Shown: one piece after another, positions 1 to 12,328 of the stretch | How the letters are laid out: each line of letters begins with the position of its first letter | How positions within the stretch are numbered: position 1 is the stretch's first letter | Assembly (NCBI GenBank): GCA_002682825.1 | Contig: NOKP01000010.1 | Location: 930,001-994,000, forward strand | Length of the DNA stretch: 64,000 bases | From: Neonectria sp. B-13 | Taxonomy: Eukaryota > Ascomycota > Sordariomycetes > Hypocreales > Nectriaceae | Direction: 5' to 3' | The notes under the pieces: generated by a model | Told to the model about the DNA's origin: nothing | Seen by the model: only the letters and a program-made list of their open reading frames with translations | Databases searched by the model: none | Position numbers and translations under genes: made by a program

Positions 1-416
1 CATACTGAACAGTCACACATTCTGTGAAAAACAGCCTGGCTTGAAGCCTAAGAAGGCGTTGACACACTCGAGGCGTTTAGTGAGCTTGGAGCTGTGTAAG
101 ATACCTGGGTACAATACATTTACTGAGGCACCTTGGCTACGTACTCAGGTATAATAACCATTGGCCTGTTCCAGAACCATCAAAGAGAACAGCATCAAGC
201 ATCCCTAGCAGCGGATCAAAGCAAACAAAGTTCTGCATTCATTGTTTCTTCTGAACAAACTCTCCCGCACCGCCTCCCACCGCCACATTTCCAAGGTTCG
301 ACGTTCCACATAACACACAAAGACTGTTTGCGATCGCAGAGTTTCAGTGCAATCTCTCAGAAAGACCGGTCAACTACATAAAGCCGTTGCTACAGCAAGA
401 GGATCCTTTTCCCAAC
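1..416. other. 5' flank of the vWA gene
   Basis: Non-coding stretch upstream of the first gene. It has A/C-rich leader-like sequence just before the start codon at 417. No separate gene is visible; a short open frame crossing it has no family features. Confidence 0.5.
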
Positions 417-1547
417 ATGGTTTCCCCCCGCAATTCATCCAGCATCAACATCCGCCATTCCGGAACTCCACCCGCCGCATACTCAACCATGTCGTCAAAG
501 TCTCGATTCAGCAACTGGAAGGACAAGTTCTCGCGCAAGAGTTCGTCTGCCGCGGCCGAAAGAGTCTCTCGCTGCGATGCCGGCGACAACACCAATGGCG
601 CTTCGTGGAACCCCGCCTACCTAGGCCCAGCGTCTGCAGCGCATCCCAAGGATATCTGTAAGTTTGATTCCGCAACTCCTCGTTTGGACCCTCACTTACC
701 AGCCGCGACTTCTCTAGCCAATGATGCCCCTCCAGCCTATACTGCTACCCCCAGCTCGTCATCAAGGCACCTCAGCGCCGGCCGTCGCGGAGCCTCGCCC
801 TCGCCAAGTCTCGCCAGTATTACTTCCGCCGAGGACAAGTATGCCTTCCTTTCTACCTTTGATACCGTCTTCGTCATCGACGACTCCGGCTCCATGTCCG
901 GCCGCTCCTGGCGCGAGGTCCGTGAAGCCCTCAGCGCCATCACTCCGATCTGCACTTCGCACGATCCGGACGGCATCGACGTTTACTTCCTGAACCACAA
1001 GTCCCGCGCCGCCGCCTCCGGCTCCGAGGCCCCCGGTGGCTACACCAAGATCCGTGACGCGGCCCAGGTCCAGCGTCTCTTTGAGTCGGTCTCTCCCAGC
1101 GGCGCCACGCCCACTGGCAACCGTCTGCAGAGCATCCTCAAGCCCTACATGGCAAGCCTGACCCGTCACCAAGATAACATGGATATGGTCAAGCCGATGA
1201 ACATGATCGTCATTACCGACGGGTGTCCTACCGACGATCCGGAGAGCATCATCGTGCACCATGCCCGCAAGCTAGACCAGCTCGAGGCGCCGCCTCACCA
1301 AGTCGGCATTCAGTTCTTCCAGGTCGGCAAGGAGCCTGGTGCCGGCCGTGCCCTGCGCGAGCTCGATGACGATCTGGCTGAGCTTGGCATCCGCGACATG
1401 GTCGACACGGTTACTTGGGATTCTACCACGTCTACTCGGAGTAAGGCTCTGACGGCAGACGGAATCCTCAAGGTTGTCCTGGGCGCTGTGGTGCGCCGCC
1501 TGGACCGCAGGACCGGAAACACCCCCGAGCCTCGCAGCCGCCGCTAA
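417..1547 (+). CDS. von Willebrand factor A domain protein
   Basis: Encodes about 356-376 residues. The N-terminal third is Ser/Pro-rich and low complexity; a vWA domain follows. The metal-ion-dependent adhesion motif D-x-S-x-S is visible as DDSGSMSG near residue 155, preceded by the beta-strand FDTVFVI. A later conserved Thr (SGATPTGNRL) and a Asp (VITDGCPTDD) complete a typical MIDAS set. The start at 417 is the first ATG in frame; the frame is open slightly upstream. A 60 nt stretch at 658-717 has GTAAGT and CTCTAG ends and a length divisible by three. It is probably an intron joining DI to an S-N-D-A-P-P-A-Y stretch, but it can also be read through. Related fungal vWA proteins are widespread and mostly uncharacterised; they probably bind protein partners through Mg2+. 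The vWA assignment is firm, the function unknown. Confidence 0.85.
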   Translation: MVSPRNSSSINIRHSGTPPAAYSTMSSKSRFSNWKDKFSRKSSSAAAERVSRCDAGDNTNGASWNPAYLGPASAAHPKDICKFDSATPRLDPHLPAATSLANDAPPAYTATPSSSSRHLSAGRRGASPSPSLASITSAEDKYAFLSTFDTVFVIDDSGSMSGRSWREVREALSAITPICTSHDPDGIDVYFLNHKSRAAASGSEAPGGYTKIRDAAQVQRLFESVSPSGATPTGNRLQSILKPYMASLTRHQDNMDMVKPMNMIVITDGCPTDDPESIIVHHARKLDQLEAPPHQVGIQFFQVGKEPGAGRALRELDDDLAELGIRDMVDTVTWDSTTSTRSKALTADGILKVVLGAVVRRLDRRTGNTPEPRSRR

Positions 1548-2468
1548 TCCACACAAACTCACTTTCACATTTCTTTTCTCTGTACTATTAAGACGGTTTG
1601 TAAAGGTACACTGGCGTTCATGGACTCGAGAGAGTTCGGGCCTTTCATATGCCTTCATGTATTACTACTACTCAGCGGCGGCCAATAACCGCCTGGTTTA
1701 GATTAGATCAGACCCTCACGGGAACTCGGGAGCAAGGGAACAGTATTGCTAGAGTATAATTTCTCAATTAAAACATCTGAAGACACCATCTGCCCATTAC
1801 TCCGCAGCTATCAGGAAGTACTTAGTGATTGACCGCATGTGTACTGCGTGTGACTAGTTATCTGCCTTTGTCGATCCTCCGAAGAGGGAAAAAGAGCCCC
1901 AGTCACAGTCAAGGGGAGGCCACGACTCTCCGATCACTACGCAAAGTTTCGCCTTTCCGAATTGTGATTCCCTCCTGAAAAGCACCTGTGCTCGCAATAT
2001 CGCCACCGGCGAGATAAGAACGTGAAGATGAGATCGTCCCTCTTGAGTTTCTTAGTGGGTTGGCCTATCCATATCCCCCAAGCACATGACAAGAAAACCC
2101 AACGGTGTGTAGATGCGAAATCATTGACCCCTTTCCTTCCCCAGATTAAAGTCGCGTTGGCCAAATGCAAGATGGGGCGAAGCGCAAAACAGTCGCAAAT
2201 GTAGAAAGAAAACGGTAGTCTCTAGTTCTCCTAGCGAACTCCTGATGGGTTGCGCAGAGGAGACAATATCGAGCGTGGGCATGCTCCGTATAATCACTAT
2301 AGCCCATGAAATCAGTGATGTTGATTCCAGGCGAGTGATTTACCGCTCCAGCTTGCTTCATTAAAGTGAAATGAAATAAAATGCCGCCATCGCCATTGTG
2401 CTTGGCGCATACCGAACTGGTCAACGCCTGCCGGAGACCAGATCTCTGAATCAACTCCGCGAGCCATC
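1548..2468. other. Convergent intergenic region
   Basis: Lies between the 3' ends of the vWA gene (+) and the coiled-coil gene (-). It holds only short open frames without recognisable protein features. No RNA gene or repeat was seen. Confidence 0.5.
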
Positions 2469-4843
2469 TTACTGCATACAAACCACATCGGCCAGGGCAA
2501 CCGAATGTGCAGAAATGTTGGCGCCTGTATCGTTGCGGCAGGTAACAACCGGCGTCGTGACGAGGGCGACCCGCCAGTGCTTGGCCTGCAGCTCCATGGG
2601 ATCCATGTTGGGCCAGATGGGGATCATGGACTGGCACGAGAAGCGGCAGCCGACCTCGGGGAAGCGGAAGTCGAAGGTTAGGCGGCTGCTGAGGATGCGC
2701 GAAGACAGTCCCCACGCGGTGCTGGCGACCTTTTCAAGGTCGCGATATGTTGCGGCCGCGACGGCGTTCTCGTTGAGAAGGGGCTGGATCATGTTCAGTA
2801 GCATGTCCGTGATCTCCTCAGTGCGAATCTTGCTGAACTGCGCGTAGTGTTCGAGCTTGAGAATGGAGTCGACGACGGTAGCTTGACGATCGAGGATGGG
2901 CTGGCGGAAGTGCGATGGCTGGCCTAGAGATGCGATGTTAGCAGCCAGATGAGAATATTCATATAGAATAGACCAACCTTGAGTTCGCTCGAGATCCTTC
3001 TCAATATCCATGAGGCCATAGGTCGCCTCAGTGTCAGCGCCGCACCAGGCACGTGGAACCCAGACGCGGTTTACAATAAAGTCAACGAGGACTCGGGTGA
3101 CGAGACAAGACTTGGAGCTTTCATCCTTCAGGTGGAACTCGAGATACGAGACAGCTTCAGACTCGGAAAGGGGGTAGTATGTGGCCAGGAGGACGGGCCC
3201 AAGACGAGTCTGGGCGAGCTCCTGGGGTGGGACGTAAGTTGGATCGTTGGCATTGTTCTCAACAAAGGTACGGATGACAGTGTAGAGCTCCATAATCTGC
3301 TCGTTCCACGCGGCGACGGTCATCTCGGTGATGTGGATGAGTGGGCTGGGGAAGTTGGTGCGGGTAGTCAGAGCCCCAGGAAGCTGTGCGGGAAATTCAG
3401 GAGAGATGGGATCACGGAAGCGGCCATACTTTCCTCGGGACATGGAAGGAGTAGTTGGATAGTAGCTCTGGCGGTGTCCGAATGCGCTCTCAGGTCGGTT
3501 GAAATTCTTCTCGACGGGAACCATGTGCTGGGAGGAGTAGAAATCGGGACCGTTGGAGCGGTAGGCTCCGCCGTTGTGATGAAAGCCCCGACGCGAAGGA
3601 GCTCGCCCGAACCCAGAGCCCGGCGCATTCCCGTTGCCTGGATGGTTTCCAAAGCGAGACCCGGGAGTGGCTGGGCCCCAGGTTGGTGGTGGGATTCTAC
3701 GGTCAGTTGGCATCGTCGACATGGCTCGAGGTGGGCCGGAAGCCAGAGGTCCGAATCTTGGGGGAGCGTACGCCCCGGGACGGGTGGCTTGGAGGCTTGG
3801 AGGAGGACGGATGGGCTGGATGGCCATGTCGCTGAAGACGTGAGATAGGTGTTTGGGCTCTCGAGGCTCGGGCTCTTCTCGAGTCTCGGGGCGCAGCGAC
3901 ATGATGGACTTGTGGACAACCTCCTTGTCCTGGCACGAGTCTGCAATGGTCTTGATGGCCTGAGTGACCGACTCTGGGCTGGGGTGCTTCATGACCCAGA
4001 GTGAGCGGCGGTTGTTGACCTGGCCTTCGAGATGGTTGATAGTGTCCTCGAGGTGCTGTAGGTCGGAGTCAGCTTCTGGGAGGTTTACTCGTTCGCAGGT
4101 ACTTCAACTAACCTTGATCATGTCCTCGCGGCTTGAAGACTTCTCATCATCCTCGGATTTTATTTCTTTTTCCTTGAACGACTTGAAGTCGCAAGTAAGG
4201 GACTGCAGATCTTCCATGACCTTGGCGACCTCGGCCTCAGCCTCCTTGCGCTTGTCTCGCTCCGAGGAGAGCTCGACGCGGAGGTTGCTGATGGTCTGGG
4301 CCTGGTCATCTGCTTCGGCCTTGTTGAGGTTGCCCTCGATACTCATGCGGGCGATCGCCTTGTCAGTCTCCTCTTGATCGAGCGTCAGATTCATCAGCGC
4401 GTCGACAAGCTGACTCGTCTCCTGGCTGATGATCTGGCCAACCTCCTGGAGCTGCGTGATGATCTCATTGGACTCCTTGGACGAGACACCCGGCATGCGG
4501 CGCAGAGAGGTCTGAATCTTCACAAGAATCTCCTGCGAGACTCGGGCCTTGCTGAAGGCGGGCTGTGGGAGATGATAAATCAGTTATAGGGGTTCTTGAG
4601 AAGAAGCGCCAGTACCAAAGCGAAGGGACACAAGACGAAAGAACTTACGTGGTTGTTTGTCATCTGTTTGATCCGTTCGGATCGAGCAGCCCCAGCCAAC
4701 GGGGTCGAGAAGTTGATGGACAACATGCTGTCCGGCAAGCTCTCGCTGCGTTTGTCGCTTTCGTCGGGGCTCGAGGACCACCGCGACGCAAGTTGGTGTT
4801 CTCTGGAAGCGTTTTCAGAGACGATGCGATGTCTCGCACTCAT
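2469..4843 (-). CDS. Conserved-looking coiled-coil protein, function unknown
   Basis: Spliced model on the minus strand with four exons: 4649-4843, 4113-4562, 2978-4055 and 2469-2923. Introns are 86, 57 and 54 nt, each with clean GT/AG ends (for example GTAAGT...CCCACAG; GCTAAC branch in the last). The joined frame gives about 725 residues. Order: a Ser-rich N-terminus, a long coiled coil (heptad-like stretch with Q/E/K-rich segments such as VELSSERDKRKEAEAEVAK), a low-complexity G/R/P/F-rich middle (PPRFGPLASGPPRAM...), and a globular C-terminal half with many hydrophobic helices (for example TDMLLNMIQPLLNENAV). I do not recognise the family. The architecture suggests a scaffold or adaptor, which is inference only. 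The start at 4843 is the first ATG of the exon that splices in frame. Confidence 0.75.
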
Positions 4844-6489
4844 TCTAGTCCCAGATGAAAGACGCCAGAGGCAGTTTCGGCAAATATTGGCAAAGAGGGG
4901 AGAGAAATTAGAAGGATCGGTGGTAAGTGGTGGTTGGGGGGGAGGGAGAGTTGGTGCGAGGTGGAGGTGAGAGAGGCGAGATGTGGTGATGAGATGCAGA
5001 AAGCGAGGCGGCCGTTTGTGAGAAAGGGATTATGAACACCACCGAGAGCTAGTCAGCCCTTCACCGGGTCTATTGTGCAAACAGAAACACAACCGAATCA
5101 ACGAAAACCGTTTAGGCAGACAACAAACCAGAGCTCTCGCTTTGGGCTCAGCTCGGGAGGTGTGCGTTGAAGGAGGGCTCAAGACCGGCGAACAAACACC
5201 CACAACGAACCTCCCAGTGAAATCTCGCAGAAAGGATTGCTCGGGCATGTACCTTTCTCCGTCCCTCTCTCTTGCGAGGGCCTTCACTGATCCAGCGGGC
5301 TCGGTCCGCGTTGTAGTGAACAACCAGCCCCGACACATCCCACAATGAGTCAAGGTCTAAGAAGAACGGTCTCGACGAACAACGTCATGAACTTGGGAAC
5401 CACCAGAACGCAGCAATCAAGACAGCCCCGTTAATTCGAGTTCTTGCTGTTCCTCTTTAAATTAATAGTCCAGTCTTAAGAGAGAGTCTATGAAGCTCTC
5501 AGGTCCGGGGTGAGATGAAAGAAACCCCCAGGACTGTCTAAGCGGTACCTGAATCGGAGTAAGTTACATGACGAAAGAATCGGCGAAGAGGACGAACACG
5601 TGGGGGTCAACCGAGGACCATTCACTTCATTTTCACTCTGAAGCAACACCCACCACAAACGCGCGCGTTGTCAGCCCCAAGGTGAGAGAAACCCGAAAAG
5701 AAGATCAAGAATATCCAACGAGTCGTTCTCCACCCGTGGCGTCTATTGTGGTTGCAAACGCGGACGTCACATAGGTTTTGTTGCATTACTGTCTATTCGT
5801 TTCGACAGATTGCCCTGCGTCTAACATGATTCACACTCGCTGACAAGTGGGGGACCTAATGGCAGCCAGGGTGACTAAGACATTCAGCCTTTGTCAACGT
5901 TCACTCTTTACCTGGACCTGCTCAACATCATCGGCGTGGTGAGGATTGGCGACATGGCCAAGATTTCCCGATGTAGTTATCAAGCACCTTACAAACATCA
6001 CAACATCACAAGTATCGAGAAGAGTAGACCCTCGCTCATCACAATCTATTTGTACCAAGTAACATGACTATCTAGACAAAAGTGGCGGAGCTATGGGAAA
6101 TATCCCCTTATTTCCGAGAAAGGAGAGGGCCATCCTATGGTACAGATATCAGCAGGGGGAACTTGCACTTAGCGAGTGCTGAACCTGGGAAACCGAATGG
6201 CGAATCCAGGTATACGTGTGCGGCGTCCAGTGATGGGGAGAGTGAACCTGCGACACCAAGTGTTAAGAAGGGGATGCTCGAATGTGTGTCCCAACCGTGT
6301 AGTGGAATGAGGGCCGAGTCTTGTCGATGCTGTTGGTGAGTGGTTGGAGAGTTTTGCACGCTCTCCGAGGAAGCAAAGGCTTCATGCCTATTGAACCAGC
6401 ATTCTTAGTCAGGCACCTCCACCAGTTGTGACGGACACTGCTAACCTGCAATGGTCCTAAATAGCGGTGTCGTCAAGCCAGTATTAGCT
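4844..6489. other. Intergenic region between two minus-strand genes
   Basis: Holds the promoter and leader of the coiled-coil gene and the 3' flank of the Rsd1-like gene. A G-rich run lies near 4935-4950. Several short open frames on both strands lack any family signature. Nothing else is recognised. Confidence 0.5.
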
Positions 6490-8339
6490 TTAGATTGCCC
6501 GTGTACGAGAGAACAAACTGCTGTAGACGGCATCTACAACAGGCGCCGCGTCAATCATCCGTCCTCCAAAGTATCGGCCGTTGAGGCCCTTGATTGCATT
6601 TTCGCCGCCCTGGACTTTGTCAAACTTGAGATAGATGTCTCCCTTGGAGTTTGGATCGACCGAGATGTGGACCACGTGTCCGTATTTCGTCGAGGCCTCC
6701 TGGCGAACGTCATCCTCGAGCTCTTTGACCCAGTCGTCACCTTCTTCCCTAGACTCCTTGTTAGTAATGGTATCTGGAGGCATGGGATGTGACAACTTAC
6801 TCTTCGGGGTCAAACATGTTGTGAAGCACGACGCAGCGGCTTGCCATGTTGACGTTGACGGGGAGTGGTTTGGTCTCGGTCTTGGGTTTGAGGACCTGTC
6901 GCTCTTCGTGGCCGTTGGTGGTGTTGTCGTCGGTTCTGGCCAGCTTTCTCATCAATGCATCGCGACTATAGTTGTTAAAGTTGACACCAGCGACATCGGT
7001 GTCGTCAAGGGCGCTAGCGCCTCCGGTCTTCTCACTGTCTCTTCCTCCAGCCCGGTCGAAGGCGGAGGACTGAGGGCCACGTCCACCAGAGCCAGAAAAG
7101 GCGGAGCCCTGGAACTGTTGATTTTGTCCGGAAAATCTCTGCAACAGGTTGGCAGTGCTCTCAGGGGTGAACTTATCGTTTCCAAGACCAACGCGGATAG
7201 GACGGCCGGCCAAATCGAAGCCGTTCATCTTCTCCAGCGCCTCTCGTGCCTGTGTCGCATCACGGAACCTATTGTCATGTTAGTGAGTGCGCTCATGTGT
7301 ATCGGTTCCGGCAGACTTACTGAACAAAGCCATAGCCACGGCTTCGGTTGTTCTCATCCTTCTGCAGTTGGACAAACTCCAGCTCGCCAAAGGGTTCGAA
7401 CACGGCTTGCAGGTCCTGTTCAGTGACGTTGAAATGGATATTACCAACGTAGAGGCGGTGGAAAGGAATGGAGTTCGGATGGGGCCCGGAGGCTTCGGGG
7501 TTGCGGGCCTGTCGGTTCTTCTCGGCCTCTGTCACCTGAACAATGACAGGGATACCTAGGAGTTTCTGTCCAGTGAGTTGCAGGGCCTGGGTAACGGATT
7601 CTTCGTTCTTGAACTCGACGTAACCAACTCTGCAAGTCTCATTAGCAAGATTCAGTACACGTGGACACGATTTGACTCACCCCTTGGATCTCTGGCTGAT
7701 GCGGTCCTTGACAATCTGAGCTTCATTGACGGGGCCGACCTTCTCGAAGAACTCTTTCAGCTCGCGGGTTCGGAGGCGAGCTGCAAGCTGCTGAACAAAT
7801 ACAGTGCGACGATCCCGTTCGTCTTCAGTAAGCTGGGGTGTGGCCTCACGCTTTGGGTCTCCTCGGCGGTCCTCATCCCGGATGCGACCAAACTCGCGGG
7901 GGCGGCGATCCCGTCGGTCGCGGTGGTCGCGGTCCTCGCGAGGGCGATACTGGCCATGCGGCGAGCGAGACCTGGATCTCGAGCGCCGCCGCCCGCCTCT
8001 GTAATAATCGCCATCTCTGTTTCGGCGTGTTTGGCGGCGGTCGTCCTCGCGGCTTCTGCTTCTCCTGCGGCTTCTGTGGCTGCCGGCGTCGCTTCGGGGA
8101 GTTCCTACGTCAGGCGTGCCTCTCCGGCTTCGGGGTTGGCTGTTCTCTCGACGATCGCGGCGTCGGTTGTCGCGATCTCGGTGTCGGCTGCCATCGCCGT
8201 CGCGTCCACGGTCACGTTCTCGGTTGTCCCGTCGGTCGGACTTGTCATCTCTTGCTTGGTCATCGGTAGGGCTCTTGATCTTCTGCTCAGTGTCCTTCGC
8301 CGTCGCGTCAAGGAGCGCCTCCACATCCAGAGTGGCCAT
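6490..8339 (-). CDS. rsd1: RBM39/Rsd1-type splicing factor (CC1-like)
   Basis: Four exons: 7681-8339, 7321-7629, 6801-7268 and 6490-6748. Introns of 51, 52 and 52 nt give a 564-residue protein. Domains in order: an Arg-rich RS/RD region (residues about 30-150, with repeated SRSRSR, RRDR and RDRD); RRM1 ([11 protein letters not shown] as RNP2, GYVEF as RNP1); RRM2 ([11 protein letters not shown] as RNP2, RGYGFVQF as RNP1, split by an intron); a linker; and a C-terminal third RRM of the U2AF-homology type ([10 protein letters not shown], ending in the IYLKF and RYFGGRMI segments). This matches human RBM39 and fission yeast Rsd1, which help U2AF and U2 snRNP choose 3' splice sites in the nucleus. 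The last intron uses TCTAG at 6749 rather than an earlier AG, which restores the frame E-E-E-G-D-D-W. The gene lies downstream of scs7 on the same strand, 584 bp apart, with no sign of functional linkage. Confidence 0.93.
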
Positions 8340-8923
8340 GGTGTCTATGCCGTCTTGTGAGTTCTGGGATCCTCAATACTGAAATCACCTAGCAGGGCCT
8401 TCGTGTCAGCCAGATTGCGTTGTTTCACTCGTGATGAGCAGCGTTAGGGTCCTCTGGGGAAAGTGTCCGGGTTTTATGGGTGATGCCTGACGTGACAAGG
8501 TTTTAGGCTGAGCCACATGGGCTGTCACGTGACACGCCACATTCACTCGGGCCCGGACACTTGGGCAGAAGGTGAATCCAGGAGAAGGACAGTGCAATGT
8601 TACGAGAAATTAACGCTGAGGAAGAACTTAGTATTATTATGTAGGTACCTAAGTATGTAGGTAGGTAGATCTCTTCAAAAGTAGCTGTCCCGCCACGCTT
8701 ACAATCTTGAGCCATTAAAACTATGATAGTGGTTTGTCGTCATAATTGCCTTGCGCCCGGCAGAAGCTCGTTACCATCCGTAATCATGACTGCTTTGGTG
8801 TCCCCAACTCCCATCAATTTGAAGCACTCTGACGATAAAACAAATATATACCACGGCCCCAAAATACGGTAGAGCTGTTCGGTGTTAGAAGGAGATGAGT
8901 GGGTACAATTTGCCTCGACAAAC
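8340..8923. other. Intergenic region with GTAGGTA/TACCTA repeats
   Basis: Contains the promoter of the Rsd1-like gene and the 3' flank of scs7. Around 8641-8670 there are repeated GTAGGTA-type tetramers, a simple sequence also found near 11221-11300. No gene is seen. Confidence 0.5.
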
Positions 8924-10136
8924 TCAGTTCGTCTTGACACGATACTGAAGCTCGGTGCCGAAGAGGGTGTCCCAGAACTTGGTAGTGACGCCAAAGCCGA
9001 GCTCGTAGTCGAGGAAGTGGTGGGCAAGGTGGTATCTCTTGAGCTCCTTGTACCACAAGGGCAGGTCCTGGTGGTGAAGGAAGTAGTGGGTGAGATCGTA
9101 GCAGACGTAGCCGAAGATGCCGCCGCAGTAGACAGCAGTAGCACAGTGCCAGCTGTAGGGAATGATGGTATGGGCAAGGTACCAGAACGGGGTGGCAAGG
9201 GCCACAAAGAGGGTTGGGGGCATGACAAGTCGGTACTTGTCCATGGGCAGGTAGTGGTGAATGCCATGGAGCAGGAAATGAAGGGTGATACCGACACGGT
9301 TATCAGGTAGGTAGCTGTAATGATGTTAGCAACGGTCGCAGAACAGCGGAGGGAGTGAATACGTACTAATCGAGATGGAAAAGGAATCGGTGCAGGATGT
9401 ACTCGATAAGGGACCAGACGCAAACACCACACAGCCAATACACAAGAGTGTAGAGCTGGTTGTCATAGCCCTGTCCAGCCTGGAATAGGCCATATCCGAT
9501 GCAAGGCAGCCAGATGGTAGGGATCAGCCACCATGGTGTCTTGGAGAGAGGCTCGAGGAAGTTGCCGAACAGCGGCGCGGACTGGCCGCCCTTGTAGTGT
9601 CGGGGACGGTGAACCTGGTCGAGGTAGAACTCCTTGCTGAGGCCGCCGAACCATATCTGGGGGAAGAGCGGACGGCCCAGGTCGAGGAACTTGTGCCTCT
9701 TGTAATCATGATCGTAGTCGGTGTCCTTGCTCAAGTCCTCCTCGCAAGACATGCCAGTTCGGGGGTGGACGGTTTCATCACCCTCGTCCTCGTCCTCTCC
9801 GTGGGCGGCGGCGTCGCCGTTGGGCAGCTTGGCAACTCCATTGCCGTTGACTTTGCCGTTTCCATTAACGGCCTTTTCGGAGAGGACGAACCCGACGATG
9901 GAGTCGTCGAGGACTTCGTATGCGGCCTCAGAGTGAGGGTGCGATGTCGGATCCTTTAGGATTTCTTCGATATCGCGACCAGCATAGTCGAAGACAAGGT
10001 CGGAACCACCGGGATGGTCTCCAGCGAAGTCGGTGACATCGTAGACCTTGGAGCCGATGGTGACATAGCAGGACTTCTTGGTGTTGTGCAGCTCGACCTG
10101 AGCGCGAGTAAAGGTTGGCAGCGTTCTGGCAGGCAT
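8924..10136 (-). CDS. scs7: Sphingolipid fatty-acid 2-hydroxylase (Scs7/FA2H)
   Basis: Two exons, 9367-10136 and 8924-9314, separated by a 52 nt intron (GTACGT...TTACAG), give 386 residues. An N-terminal cytochrome b5 domain carries the heme motif HPGG at residues 41-44, with a second His in SHPHSEAAYEV. After an acidic Gly/Asn linker comes a fatty-acid hydroxylase/sterol desaturase domain with membrane segments and the di-iron histidine boxes HRFLFH, HGIHHYLP, HYFLHH and HLAHH. The family inserts the 2-hydroxyl group into the very long acyl chain of ceramide at the ER, using electrons passed by the fused b5 domain. The start at 10136 (MPARTL) was chosen over a longer in-frame reading to 10211, because the extension is Pro/Ser-rich leader-like sequence and b5 alignments begin near here. 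Length and motifs are typical, with no sign of damage. Confidence 0.94.
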
Positions 10137-12328
10137 GATTGCGATTGAGATGGCGGTCGGAGGCTCGGAGGGGGAATCAGTCGGAGGAGTCGGTCGGAGG
10201 TAGACTGGCAAGCAATTGCATAGGACTGTGAGGCTGGACGCGACCGGGGGAAGTTGTCACTTCGGCGCCGGCAAAGGGGCGATGCGAACACGTGAAGGAG
10301 GGACAAAAAGGCACTGGACAAGCAGCGATTGAGACGGAAGGGAAGGTTTGGGCGCCAGCTCTTGGGAGAGTTATAACCAACGGGCAGGGCATGAACTTGA
10401 AGGGGCGCGGAAGGGCGGGACAGTCGGCGCGCAGGGGTTTGGGGCGATTTTTTTTTAATGAGGATCCTCCACTTCCGTGTTAGCGACCAGGTGGCGCTAC
10501 AATGACCAGAGAACAGGCCACACGGATGGCAACTACGGGATAAAGACGCCGGGAGTCTGGGATTTGCCGGAAAGGGCAGTGAGATGGGCGATGGGATATT
10601 CCAATGAGAGGGCGGCGATTAAACGCTTGGTCTCATAGGTTCTCTCTTCCGTAACCCATGTCTCTAGAGACGGGGAAGCCTTGGAGATGACCTGACCTAA
10701 GTAGAGGTGTTGGGCTGGCGAAAGCGAAAGGGGGTATCGATGAGATGGAAGCTACTACGAAGTACATAGTGCACGTCTGCCTACTAGTAGGAAGATCCCT
10801 AAGGTGCCGAGCTAGGGTTTGAGATCTGGTTGGCATTTCCACTGCAATTACGAGGGAGGGTACATGTTCGCACATCGATCAATTAACCCAGCGGCGAATC
10901 CAAGAGCCTAACAAGCGATGACCTTTGAGCAAACAATTAAAAACTGGCCCCATCGGAAAGTCCAAGACCCGAGACGCACGCTGAGTCAGGAAGACTGAGG
11001 ACAGAGACGAGGTGTCATAGTGGGGACGGGACGCATGGGAACGTGCATCGGGCCCGGGGGTCTCGGACGCGTCGGGTCGGGCTTCAACCTTCAACGGGGA
11101 AAGAGGCACTGCCGGTACGGATGGAATTGGAAATTATGACATTATTGCAAGGGAATCGAGACAGTGCGTTCCGATACCTTGATGCTTCGTACTCGGATTC
11201 AGAAGTTCGCACACGCCTAACTACCTAGTACTTACTCAGGTAAGTAGTAGTAGTAGGTACCAAGCTACGTGGGTAGGTTAAGTAAGTACTTAGGTACCTT
11301 GGCGTGACGGACGCGTGGGTGGCTGGTGCTTTAAATGCTCGGTCGGCGCAGCTCGCATTGATTGACTTGCACCGCACCGCACCAAGCCACGATTGTCCAG
11401 CTCGCCTGGTGGGCGTGGTGATGCTACTACGTACGGCTCCTACCAAACGAGTGCGAGGCTACCTGGGCTTATTGGGGGCTTATTATTAACCTTGATTACA
11501 GTTCACTGTGCCGTAGAGAGGGAGCTTGCGAATCTCTTTGGGATGTCGCCACTCACACCCACCACCACGCAGCAGCCAGTCAGCAGGCAATCTCTTCCCG
11601 GTGGGCATGGGAGATCAAGGCAGGCAGGGTAATCTGTAGGTAAGCTCAGCAGGTAGGCACCGGCAGTCATGATTGGATCATGTTCATACCTCGCTGAGAG
11701 CCTACGACAGCGAGGGAACGGATCCTCAAGCTGATCTGACAAATCTGAGAAGAAGGCGGCTGTCCCTCTGAGGTATTCATAATGATCCACAACTTCAAAT
11801 CGGATTCCTGTTTTCCTCTTCTCGGCAGCAGTAAATCAGTTCCTTGGCAACCAGCCAACAAGGCCTTTTCTTGGCTTAAGCTGCCGAGCTCCATGACCAT
11901 GTAACCTAGAGCCGCGTGGGCCCGGTTGAGGCGTTGGGCGTTCAAGCCCTCTGAGCCTCGGAGTTGGAGGCCTTGCGGGGTGCTGGACCTCAGCTCCTCC
12001 CGCCTAAAAGAGCTGGCTGTGTTGCTGTGGTGCAGCCCTACCAGCCACAACAATCCCGTCATCAAGTGGCAACCACCCCGTCAACCACTGCAAGTGTCTA
12101 TCAGCTCGTGCGACTACTCTACCTTACCTCACCTTGCTCTACTCACTATTTTTTCGTGCTCCCATTTCCTTCTCCGTCATCTCACTCACCCTCCTCTCCA
12201 GACTCCGCCCCTTCTTCCTTGCGCTGCGTTGTCTGCCATCACCACAACCTCGAAATTTCCCGACTTGCACCCCGCTTGATTGCCTGTTGCCTGTCCGCTG
12301 TCTGTGCTGCTACAGGGCTGCGTGCGTC
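10137..12328. other. Long divergent intergenic region (scs7 / het-c)
   Basis: 2.2 kb with promoters pointing both ways. At 11221-11302 there are clustered TACCTAGGTA/GTAAGTAGTAG simple repeats. The last 250 bases are C/T-rich, as in fungal leaders upstream of het-c. No coding region was supported on either strand. Confidence 0.55.
11221..11302. repeat. TACCTA/AAGTAGTAG simple-sequence cluster
   Basis: Low-complexity run built from CTACCTAGTACTTACT, AGTAGTAGTAGTAGG and TAAGTAAGTACTTAGG units. It is partly palindromic, since TACCTA and TAGGTA alternate. A similar smaller run lies at 8641-8670. Confidence 0.6.

Noticed and set aside
2146..2715. 189-codon minus-strand frame at the 3' side of the coiled-coil gene
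   Set aside because: Overlaps the end of the real gene in another frame and continues into a 3' flank; low-complexity.
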